A DNA stretch of 64,000 nucleotides from Datnioides undecimradiatus (Eukaryota; Chordata; Actinopteri; Lobotiformes; Datnioididae). Position 1 is the first letter of the stretch. Each line of letters opens with the position of its first letter. The position numbers and the translations under genes were made by a program. Location: the NCBI GenBank assembly GCA_008933995.1, contig WARS01003150.1, positions 360,246-424,245 on the forward strand. The letters run 5' to 3'. Of this stretch, positions 39,011 to 50,000 are shown piece after piece. Under the pieces are notes generated by a model. It was not told the origin of the DNA, did no database searches, and was given only the letters and a program-made list of their open reading frames with translations.

Positions 39011-42000
39011 TTCCACTGGGGGATATAGAATACCACGGGGAAGCTTACCCCCTTGAGAAAGTCCTGATAAGAAGGGTTCATCGTCTCCTGAACAAGTTCA
39101 GACATCATTTCTTTTATCCACAGTATCTCTGTAGCTGCTTCTGAAAGTGCCTCCATTCGATCATCTTCACACACGAAAGCAACAAAGTTGATTACATCCT
39201 CGTTAATCTCCTTTGTAAATGAATTTGCTTGCTTGCCGCTGGCTCGGTGTGGGAGACAGAACCTCTCGTTCTCAGACTCTCTTTTGTGCCACTCAACACA
39301 CGTGTAGCTCTGCATCCGGCTCACGTTTCTCCTCCTTTTTACCTGCATCAGCAGAAGATTCTTGCTTTGTTACTTTATATTTCCGCACCTCGTCAGTTTG
39401 CCTTTGAACAACACATCCTCCAAAACCAGCACTGCGTTCGCCTCTACTATCCAATCTTTGTATCTTCATGTTTGCCTTATTCACATTCACCTGCACATCT
39501 TCGCCTCTTTACACTGTGCTGCAGCATGAAGCATTGCAGTGGTACCAGGATAAACTATCTGACATCATAACTCTAAAACCCCATTGTGATCGTTGTTTGC
39601 ATATCATATTTAAACTTAAGGACCACTGTCACTTTCATCTGTTAGTTGATGATGCTCTTGTTGTACCTGGAACATTCCCACCATGTTACCATACAGTAAT
39701 CATTTTGATCACATGGCCCATCTCCAAACCAGAACTGTTCAGGACTGTCACCCTCATCATTCCTCTCTCCACCCTGCCTGATATGCTATCCCCATCTCCA
39801 TCCACGGTGTAATCCAACCATCAACCATGAGAGTTGCATTCCTGGCACAGTTGTCAAATCAAACTCCCTCACTCTGTCACGCACTGTCACACCTACACCC
39901 ACAGTCTCATGCTGCCCCCGGCTGTCGAGGCGTGGACATAACAAGTTTACAGGTTTGCTGATTTGTGGCATGTATGCATGGATGATGATGTCACTGACTG
40001 TCACTGGATGGCTTGTCATTTGTTTTGTGCTGATATTCATGATCCATGTCCTCACCACATCCCTTCCTCACTGCAGTAAACATAAACAAACCTTGGACGT
40101 AACACACAAAGATTATTGCCCTGCCACTGTGAGCTAGTTAGTACAAACATTCACAGAGAGACGGACAGAGCAGGATGCAGAGGGACGCCCGAGGTTTTCC
40201 TGGTTCCATTGAGGTCAAGCGCTTCACTGACTGAGACGAGCCGCATGTAGTAACAGTCTGACACCCTCCTACTGAGGATCAGTCTGTCCCGTCTGGATGA
40301 CTACAGGAGCTCCCTTCTGTCACTGTTTTGTCTGCTTCACTTGGCTTTCAGTGGTGGATCTACTTTCCCTCTTGTAGTCAGGGGTGTCTCTTCTTATTTA
40401 CCTCTTACTCCATTTACAAAATTGTATTTGTGTACAATTCATGTACTTTATCTAGACTACATTAGAGATGTTTTGAAATTCATTTCTTAAAACTGGTGAA
40501 ACTAGAGCAACCTTTATTATTTACAATCGTTTACATCAAGTTAAAATACATGACATCAAACTTTTGTCACCGTAAGACCCTAACTGTCCGTTCCCTTCTT
40601 TAAAAGGCATTTCAGTTCTGTTCATTTGTGGCTTGATAATGAGAGCAAAGGAGAACCAGGTAACGCTGACTAGCTGTTTTCTATAACTAGTTTTAATCCA
40701 AGAAATGAAAGCGACTCATTTAGATCATGTTTTTCATCATGTTTGAGATTTAACTGGTGGTTGGTTTCACAGCAACTGGCCTGAGAACCCATGTCTGTTC
40801 ATCCAGATGTGTGCAGCTCCTAACAGTGCCATGACAGTGGTGGATGGAAATTTGCATATCGGATTTTGACGTGTTGATTTTTAACGGAACTTGGTTAAAC
40901 TTGCACTAACTTTGGAACTGAAACTTGACTAATAATTGCCAGATTCAGTCCAGTAGAGTGTGTTTAATGCATATTTTGACAGTAATTAACCAGAACTTAG
41001 TTTGTGATTAACGCGTGCTGATGGAAAACACCTGCTCTCAAGTTAAATGGATATGACCTGTTGATCTACCTCATGAATTTACAGTTTGTGTCCAAACATG
41101 TTTTTAAGTAAATAAAAACTGCTTTGCACAGACATAACTTCTTAAACTTTGTACAATATCAATACAATATCTTCATTTCATGTCGTTGTAAAGATGCTAC
41201 ATTACCACATTCCCAAGTTGCCCAAGGTTTTCTCCCAGTATTCACACTTCTCTGGATTCCTCAGAAAATGAAACAATCAGTTAGAAGTCCACTGTCCTCT
41301 ATTAGATGAATAAAGCTGATCGTATATCCCTGCTTGAAGAGGAAGGAGGCTAAGAGCATTCAGGCTGCTCTCCTGCTATCCATGATTATCCTCTCCCAGT
41401 TGTATATTACATATATATAGCCACATAGCATGCGCAGGTTCAATGAGTTCAAATGCACAACGCTGCTGGAGTTTGATTTCATGTATGTTTTTCTACTGCC
41501 AGGTTCAAAGAGCTAGTTCCTGGAATTACATTAGTCGTCGGTTCAAACAGGCCTACTTGTTCTCACACTTAACTCGTCGATTCCCAGCTCCACTCCAGTC
41601 TCAGACTCTGTCCTGTGCTGCAGTTTTACCACAGGAATATCGTCCTGCAGTAAATGTTGTATTCTTTCCAGTAGCAGGAGCACTTCATTGTAGTGGCATC
41701 TCATAGCAACAGTGTCTCGGAGGAAGATTGACAGTTTGAGACTGTGTTTAAGTCTGTTGTTTCTTAGATGTGTAATGACCACATGAGAGGCTTCCCCTTC
41801 CTACTTCAAAAGCCTTTGTGAACCACAGAGCAAGAAAGACTTCCCAGTCCAAAGCAAATACGTTTCTGCTGTGAAGATGAAGGACCCGGTAGGTAGGGCA
41901 GAGCCCATTGCTTATTAATATTACAACTCCTCGCTCTGATCTCACTTTGAAAATAGAAATGAAAAGGCAAGATAGAGAATTAGATAGGAATGAATTAAGA

Positions 42001-42336
42001 AAAAAAAGACCATTCCATTTCTGGCTTTGTTTGATTCATAAAGAGTCAGGGACAGAAAAACAAACAGTGCGACAGAAGGGGTTCACCTCATGTCACCTCA
42101 TTGTTACCGAGTGCCCTGGTTCAACTTCCAGGACACTCCCACCTTGAGTCATCTCATCATCACCTGATGATAATCCATTCCACCCCTCATTACCCTGCCT
42201 CTGATGGTGCCTGCAAACCTTTACAAGTTCCTCTAACTTTAGATTTTATATTGAGAATTCACCTCAGACCACCGAGGACGGGAAAACAAGGCCTAACTTC
42301 ATTTGGCCGCCCATCAACTTGTCAATTAAACTTTAA

Positions 42337-42853
42337 CCCTTAAACATCGAACGTGTCACCGGCGACACGTTTGCGCAAGCGCGCTTTGGATTACAGTAAT
42401 TACGTCATGTTTTGTACTATCGGAAAAAATTAAACGGTTTCTGAAAGCTGAGATGTTGCACTTTACAGCCAAAATGGAGTTATTACGGTAATTTCACTTG
42501 CGAATGTCCCAGAAGCCCGCGAAGCAGCCGCTTCGTTCCCACTACACACAGCAGTGGAGAAAGTTTCCATTTTATGGTCTGTTTACTCACATTATGAGAC
42601 ACAGACTCTCGAATTTTACTGGAAATAGTTTTATACTCTTCAAATTTCAAATATAACGTGCAAAATCTGCTATTCAAATATAATTACAGTGTTGTTTGTA
42701 CACTAAAACTCTAAAATCCAATTCCGTTTTTGTCTTTTTCAACTGTCATCACACTCTTCTAACATGCAGCTAATAGTATATAACAGCCAGGTATTGAAAG
42801 TTCCAGGTAAAATGGGCAAAAGCACTTACAGGACAGGCTCAGGTGTGAAAGGG
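42337..42853. mobile_element. piggyBac-like MITE with TTAA target duplications
   Basis: A 517-base element begins CCCTTAAACATCGAACGTG directly after TTAA (42333-42336) and ends GGTGTGAAAGGG directly before TTAA (42854-42857). TTAA duplication and CCCTT/AAGGG ends are the hallmark of piggyBac superfamily elements. There is no transposase frame. Near the left end is a 20-base near-perfect palindrome, ACGTGTCACC/GGCGACACGT (42351-42370), with one mismatched pair, followed by CpG-rich sequence. Class assignment rests on ends and target site only. Confidence 0.7.
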
Positions 42854-42857
42854 TTAA

Positions 42858-45800
42858 CTGGATTTTATGCCCTGGCTTTCCTTCCAAACCTTATTATTCT
42901 TCTTATCATGCGCAATCATCTGAATAGACAACAGCTCACAGCAGCACGGTCGGATAGTTCCATTCATTTTCTGTTGTTCAGCAAACAGCTTGGCTTGCCA
43001 GGACCCTCCGTTATTCAGTACTCAGTGATGTCCACACAGTATAATGAGCTGGAGTAGCTAGCCATCGAACATTTTACAGACTTCATTTCAGTCTTAACAT
43101 TAAACTACAGGATTTTAACCAGCCGCTGCTGAGCCCTCAAGTCAAGTGGGTTTGGTTCAAAGTTGGAGAAGGTGGATTCACTGTGAGGGCACGCAGTCTA
43201 TGGCTTAAGCTAGCAGCTGTTGGTCAGGAGTTACCTCTAAACGGACACTAGCTGATCATCAATAATGTCCCTGTCTCTGTTTCCACATGTGTTAAACAAA
43301 GATGATGTGGGGGTCTTTGAGTATTTGGTTGGATTAAGAGAGCACTGACAGTTAGATGTGTCTCATATGTTTTCTTTGTAATGAAGGCATGCAGTACTTG
43401 GCTTAAGCTAGCAGTTGAAGGTCAATCACCAACCCCAAACCTAAGACTGGCTGATCATTTAATGTCCGGTTCTCGGTTTTCAGGTGCTTAAAATACATGT
43501 ATCATGTGGGCGTGAAGGCTGTCGAGTTGTTGCAAGCACATTTTGACACCACACTGAGAAGTACTGTACCTGACACTGTCAATAATAATCGTGGAGTCAC
43601 AAACGAAAGTGACCTCAAACACGCAAAGACAATTCATAAAGTTAGACAGTTGTGTGACATTGTTCTACACAACAAGGGAAATCATTCCATCAGTGTCAAC
43701 CACAGGGGTATTTAATGCAGGTTTAAAACTCTATTGTGTTTAAAGTCTCGTTGCATCTAGACTGACAACTGAGTGACTGTTGCTAGGTTGCTGTAAAGAC
43801 GTCATTAAAGAAGCTCACAGAGCACTTAGACATTCAGGAGCACCTGAAACTCACAGTTTGATTATTGTAGTGACCTAGAGATACATGCAGAGTTTGAAGT
43901 TTGAATGAATGCATGTAATCGATTGATCTGGAGGAAATGTACAAGGGATCAAACAATACAGTTAACCCGCAGTGGGAGGCAGCAAAGCTCCAGCGTCGTA
44001 CCAGTGGGCAGTTATCTCACAGGTGGATTATGTGGACTGGGAGCACTGCCCTCCATCCAGACTGCCAGCAGTGTGATGGGGGCGTGTGAATCATGTGCTG
44101 TCTCAGCACTGGGCTATAAGAAGCTTTGAGAGACAGGCTTAGGACCTCGCATGGATACTTCTCTCCGACTCTCCATCTTCATTTTACCATTTTATCCTCT
44201 CTAATTCCACATTTATCAAGATTCTTACACGTCACCAGACCTGGTCACCTTTATCATAAGCAGGAATGCCGGTATGTTGCTAAATAGTGTATATTCATAA
44301 TTTGAAGTGTTTTTCTGTATTTAGTTGCGTTTGTCATGGATTTTAATGCATTTCTTTGATTTTTAGGGGTAATAGTGTTATATAAATAAGAGTTGTCAGC
44401 TAATGAATGTTTATCTCCAGAGCTTGAATGCTGCTGTTTGGATGTTTCCTGCTGGATGCAGCTGAATTAAAATTTGCTGAAAGCTGAGCAGCGTTAGTGG
44501 AGTGCAATAGATAAGAGCTACTTTTGACTTTTAAACATTGTGGATGCAAAATGAGCGTGAATGTAGCTGCGGACATCCATAATAACTTAATATTGTCATT
44601 TTGTTTTTTTGGTTCAAATCATGTATTGGCTTTTTAATATCATATATATGAGCCTACAGTGATGCATAGATTCTTTTTGCGGTGTCTGTCCATTGTGTTT
44701 GAAATTAAAATATTTGTATATATCAGTAAGCAATAGTGCAAATATCAAATTACATTTGCTTTTCAAACAAAGCAGTTTTTGTATATTTGTGATTTTTTTA
44801 AGAATTTATAAAAATAAAAAAAAGTTTAGTTTTAATTATATCACCTTCCTTTTATTACCAGTATAGTACATTGCCATTTTTTGTGCCCATTACTGAGTAA
44901 AATCACAAGTCCTGATGAACCGTGTGAGAGTGAAACAATATAAAAGTGATAAATCAGCAGCTGCAGTAGAGAAGAAGCTGCTGGTGTGTCTGCAGCCACA
45001 GGACAGCAGAGCTCCAGAGAGCTCCACACCACAGAGGACGCAAACTGCACATGGCCCGACACTCTGTGCACTCACTGGCTGCTGACAGTGGACAGTGCAG
45101 TTGCATGCAGGCCAGGGTCAGCGGTCAGGAAACAGTAAAACAATGTATAAATTATGATTATGTCATCATGGGTTAAAGCTGTCAGTATTGCGCATGGTTA
45201 AAACAGGCTGCATGTATTAACTATTAAAATATTTTAAAAAACAATTCTAGTGTAATGTGCATGAACATATGCAGCATGAAAGGAACAGCTCTACTGTTTA
45301 GTGTCAGTGCATAATAAAATAATCTGTAGTGATGAGTCAACCATGCACATGTTTTTGTTGTAGAAACAAAGATAATATGTTTCAAATGAGTGAAACTTCG
45401 TTTTACAGCGGCTGCTCAGCAGATTGCTTTTTATGTTAATCTTAATAAAAGCTGTGATCTGTGTTCGTGCTCGCCGAAGCGCAGAGTGCTACTTATGGTT
45501 CATTACCAGTGTGTGTTATTCGAGGTTTTAGAAGTTGTGTGTCTTTGTGAGCAAATACAGATAATTGTTTCTTTGTGTTGGTAATTAGAATAGTTCAAGT
45601 CTGAGCATGCTCAGCTCAGCCGTGTCCACAGAAAACACCAGGACTGATTTACCATCCAATTCAGAGTGTGTGTGCGTGTGTGTGTGTGTGTTTGCCTGCC
45701 TGCCTGCGGTGTGGAGAAATAACAAGTCTCACGCTGTTTGCGGTTCAGACATCAGGTTTCTGCAGACCTTTCTGCATCGTTCATTCATGAGACTATTCAA

Positions 45801-45872
45801 AGCTTTTGCACCTTATTAAAACCGATTAGTACATATTCAGAAATGTTTGTTCTCTCTCTTTCACCTCCATAG
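42858..45872. other. Non-coding stretch upstream of the first coding exon
   Basis: Contains the tandem duplication at 43.2-43.5 kb, a strongly AT-rich block (44300-44850) and a TG tract at 45666-45690. A pyrimidine tract just before 45873 serves as the predicted splice acceptor. No other exon is seen. Confidence 0.5.
43185..43490 (+). repeat. Diverged tandem duplication of a ~100-base module
   Basis: GCTTAAGCTAGCAG occurs at 43203-43216 and again at 43401-43414. Both copies are preceded by an ACGCAGT/ATGCAGT-like block and followed, 40-50 bases on, by CTGATCAT and AATGTCC. The copies start 198 bases apart and have diverged by small indels and substitutions. Confidence 0.55.
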
Positions 45873-46175
45873 GATGCAATTACTCAGTGCCAGTATGAAG
45901 CAGTCACTCCAGCCTACGCAGCCATGTGCAGACAGATAAACAGCAGCACCTGAAGAGCCTTAACAAATATTAAGCACAGCGGACACATGGAGCCCACAAG
46001 CTGAGCACAGATCATTTCAGAGACAAGCCTGAGAGAGCCCCGACTGCAACCAGTTCACCTTCAGCTTCAGTCGGCTCACACTTCCATTGTCTAAGTCTTG
46101 GCTGAGAAGACAAGACCTCCACCATCTAAACTCCATCTGTGCCTCCAGACCCTCGCAGTGCCCCTCAGAGGGGAG
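45873..46175 (+). other. slco4a1: slco4a1 5' untranslated part of the first coding exon
   Basis: A pyrimidine-rich tract followed by CCATAG (45855-45872) is a good splice acceptor, so the exon probably begins at 45873 and is preceded by an untranslated first exon, as in human SLCO4A1. The leader has an in-frame stop TAA at 46092 relative to the main start at 46176. The start context is GGGAG before ATG, with G at -3. The acceptor is inferred; RNA data could move it. Confidence 0.6.
45874..46004 (+). promoter_or_regulatory. Three upstream ORFs in the slco4a1 leader
   Basis: The proposed leader has three short ATG-started frames before the main start: 45874-45939 (21 codons plus TAA), 45924-45953 (9 codons plus TGA) and 45987-46004 (5 codons plus TGA, with G at +4). 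The first two overlap in different frames, and all end before 46176. Such uORFs commonly reduce translation of the main frame and can make it stress-responsive. That effect here is inference, and the first ATG lies one base from the predicted acceptor. Confidence 0.4.
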
Positions 46176-47022
46176 ATGCCAGTCTTGCTCAATGCCGACG
46201 CCTCCTTCAGCTCCAAGCAGGAGCTCCTGGACCTGCAGGATGGTCCTCTGAGTGGGGGTCCATCTCTGGACACCCCCAGCCCACCGGACTCTCAGATAGG
46301 CAGCCCAATAGGCTCAGGCCCCAGAAGCCCCAACAGTCCTGGAACTGATGGACCCATTAGGCCTCACATATTCACTGGGGCTTCCACACTCCCAGGACAG
46401 TTATATGGAGTGGAAACAAGACCGCATGCAGAGACCCCCATGGGGTTAAAGCTGGTCTCCACTGACTCAGATCAGCTATGTGGCTGGGGGGCTCTGAAGC
46501 CCAAAGCTATTCAAGTTTTCAACACCCCTCGCTGGGTGTTGTTCTTCCTGTGCGTGGCCTCTTTCCTCCAGGGGATGATAATCAACGGCTTCATTAACAC
46601 AGTGGTCACCTCCATTGAGAGGCGTTTTGACCTGCGCAGCTACCAGGCCGGCCTCATCGCCAGCTCCTACGACATCGCCGCCTGCGTCTGTTTGGCCTTT
46701 GTCAGCTACTTTGGTGGGACCGGACACAAGCCTCACTGGCTGGGGTGGGGAGTGCTCATCATGGCGCTTGGTTCTCTGGTGTTCGCCTTGCCTCACTTCA
46801 CCACACCCCCCTACCAGGTCACTCTGCCCGAGCAAACAGGAATGTGCTCCACCAACCGCACCAGCCCGTGCTCGGACAAGGAGGGCGGGGGACTGTCGGG
46901 ATATCGCTTTGTGTTCATGCTGGGTCAGTTTCTACATGGTGTGGGTGCCACGCCTCTCTACACATTGGGGGTCACATACCTGGATGAGAATGTGAAGTCC
47001 AGCTATGCACCTGTTTATATTG
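46176..47022 (+). CDS. slco4a1: slco4a1 coding exon 1 (residues 1-282 and first base of 283)
   Basis: Largest coding exon, 847 bases. It encodes the Ser/Pro-rich N-terminal tail, membrane segments 1-4 and the first extracellular loop with sequon N227. The family stretch [15 protein letters not shown] follows segment 1. It ends TATATTG before GTGAGT, leaving a phase 1 junction. The same frame is open upstream to 46098 only through a TTG codon, so the ATG at 46176 is preferred. Confidence 0.95.
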
Positions 47023-50000
47023 GTGAGTCATGTCAGTAATTCACTTAGTTCCTGTTGTTGTTTTATGGGTCTTCTATCGCAAACTGTGCTTTGGATTAGC
47101 AAATAGCACCGACAGCAACCTGTGAATACATTGCTCACTACAGTATAACACACAGCCTGATCGCATGTATTTGAATTTTGTAATATGCATTCATCATTAT
47201 TCCTTCCAGATAAACAGATACAAGTAAATGTCACCATCCAGGTGATTCCATGTTCTTTTAAGTGCAACCACCGCATTAGTTTATGGTAACATAGAAAATC
47301 ATTTCCACTGCAAACACCAACTGTACAGTATCTTCTAAAATGCCTCAGTTTGAACAACCGGCAATCACACACTTTCAGTATTACAATAGTAATTTAACTG
47401 TAAATGACAAGACAGTTGTAGCTGTCACAGACTTGCACATTAACATACATGTATCTGTATATCTGCATAAGCTGTGGTTGCAGTTTGCTTCTATAAAACT
47501 CAGTTTTGCCCTTGTAGAGATAATTTGTTAGAAAAATAACAAATATTAGGTCCACAGTGAAGAAAAACACGTGAATGAGAAAAAATAATAGAGGAATGAT
47601 ATCAGGGGTTTCTTTGACACGTATGTATGTACTAGCTCTGAGTTTGATGTGAAGGAATCCTCTCTGCTTCCCCTTCACTTAAAGGCACCTTTACTTTATT
47701 TGGCACAGTCTGTCTACTGCAGGATACCTCCCATTGAAAAGTGTAGAGGGGCTGCAGTTTGTCAGAAGTCAACATTTGTGCGGACAAACAGTTATTTCAT
47801 CTTAGATTGATCGCAGACCACGTCCCTAAACTTTGAGACGCATCTGTCACAACCAATTTAGCATCATGCAAATGAACAGACCCAGGCATCATCTATATGC
47901 AATGAGTTTATGGAGTCATTTGGTGACTTTTGGGGACGTTTGAAGCGAGAGCTAGCTACTTTCATTGGAAAAGTTGCTCTGAATGAGTCAATGTTGCAAA
48001 CGAGTGCATGCTCCTGCAAACAAAGAACTGCTGCATGAGAAATAGTGGTCATCAAAAATGTGTCTTCAAAACAAGACAATTGCAATTTTCCCCAGCTTCT
48101 TTAAACAGAAGATCAGTTTGAAATCTTGTGCATAACACTGTAACAACTGGGAGCTGTAAGAAGAAGAGCTGCGGGCCACAGGCTGCAATCCTCCAACTTC
48201 TCGGTGATGTAGCCAGCTCCTCACTGTTCCTCGCTGCTCACAGAATCAAGCCGCGTGCAGCGTAAAACCAGTTTTTCACACATGACAAAACACAATTGTT
48301 CCCTGGCTTCTTTAATAAAAATGACAATGTTTCTGGGCCTCCCTCACACCTCTGAAATGAATCTGCCACCCTTGCTCAGCAGGGCAGCAACATAATACGC
48401 TGCAGGCTGCAGGACATGTTTTTACTGATTTTACAGGACCGCTTTATACTTCATTTGCATTTAGCCCACTGAGCCATTACGTGTTTTCGATGCTGTTACT
48501 GCTGTGGTCTCAACTCATCTCAAACCAGGTCTCTGCTATATTCCGGCTCAAAACACATCTCAGTATTGCCTAATTATACAGCTGATCATACGGTGCTCAT
48601 CGCTTATCACTGTGAACCTCAGCCTTTATTTCATATTACAACTTTGCTTGAAGGAGCATCTTTATTCCCAAAAAATATGATTTTAATGTACGTGGGCCTC
48701 TATGATTATTAATATTTTTAACTATAATAAAGAGGAGAAACAATGTGCTATCCATGCAAACCCCCCAGTGGTTTGTCGTGCTATAGATGAATGATCTAGG
48801 TAGTTACCCCACATCATATTCAACCACTCAGGAGTTGTGAAATGTCGCGTCCGACCGCATCGCCTGAATCTTCTCGCTACATTTGTCAACGCTCATCGCC
48901 TCAAATATGTGTGATGTGAAGCAGCTGTTAGCGTAGGAGGCGTCAACATTGAGTCATCAGGGTTCGTAAATTAGATACTTTAATATAGTTCAGTGATATT
49001 TTTGTCATTAAACAGCCATATGACCTCACGTCTCACCATTCCAGAAATACGTGTGCTCTCAGTGTAGATGACTGTACGAGGACCAACTTACAGCACATCT
49101 GTCACAAGGTCTGAGCTGAAAAGTCATGTCACCAGCTGTCAGCCATGTTGGATCCCTCCTGTGTTGTCTGCTGTGTGTAGATTAAACGTGTGCAGCGCTC
49201 TCCGCCTGGACATCAATTCCCAAAACTCTCCCTCGTCCCTTTGCCCATTTCACATAGCAGCGGAGCGCAGTGTAACCCGCTGAAGGAAACGCTCACACCA
49301 AAACACACAAACACACACATGCACAGTCTCTCTCTTCAATCTCCTTTTTAATCATGAAACATTCAGTTTGTGGACACAGAGCCCAGCGAAGAACAATGGG
49401 GCAGTTTTAACCTGCAGGACAGGAAGACAGAATTAGGAAACAGGAAGTACACAGTCACAGTACTGACACACCCGTTGCCTGGCTCTGTGTCTGTGATCTC
49501 TCTGTCCCTCTCTCCCCCAGGGATCTTCTATACAGCGGCCATTGTGGGTCCAGCAGGAGGCTACCTGCTGGGAGGTTACTTCCTCAACATTTACACTGAG
49601 ATCCACCTGACGTAAGTCTGATTATGGCGGCCTATCACGAGCTACAAGTCTACCTGATTTAGATTCCATTACCTTTCCCTTCAAAGCATTCACCTTGTGC
49701 ACCTTTTAATAAACCGCTGCCAGTGCTTCTACTGCACTGGGATTGCTTCCCAGAAGTCCTGTTACGACACCTCATCCGTGACTCTTGCTAGACATAGTCC
49801 ACTACGTTAAAACTATTTGGCTTTAGATTCATTTTGTGGAAGAGAAAAAGGTTGCAGGGGGTCAATGTTGGGGCTGGGGAGTGACGAAAACCATTTTCCA
49901 TGTTCTGTGCACCCATGTGTTGCCTTTATGGAGAACCAACAAGACAAGGCTGCTGAAACCAACAAGCTCTTGGTGGCGCTCCTGACTTTAGACTGCAGGA

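Larger units (their letters stand above)
34751..42336. other. Non-coding stretch between the CpG patch and the piggyBac-like element
   Basis: If the candidate first exon at 33.7 kb is right, this is part of the first slco4a1 intron. Besides the repeat fragments at 38.0-39.0 kb it holds ATT/GTT triplets (34876-34906), a small perfect inverted repeat CTCACCGG/CCGGTGAG (36210-36233), and no supportable gene. Confidence 0.5.

Noticed and set aside
40378-40395. CAGGGGTGTC as a hAT terminal repeat
   Set aside because: No matching inverted end or 8-base duplication nearby; ten bases are too few.
46098-46175. N-terminal extension of the slco4a1 frame to 46098
   Set aside because: The only in-frame initiator there would be TTG; the first ATG is 46176 and a stop lies at 46092.
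46476-46835. 119-codon minus-strand frame across slco4a1 exon 1
   Set aside because: Antisense shadow of the real exon; no recognisable protein.
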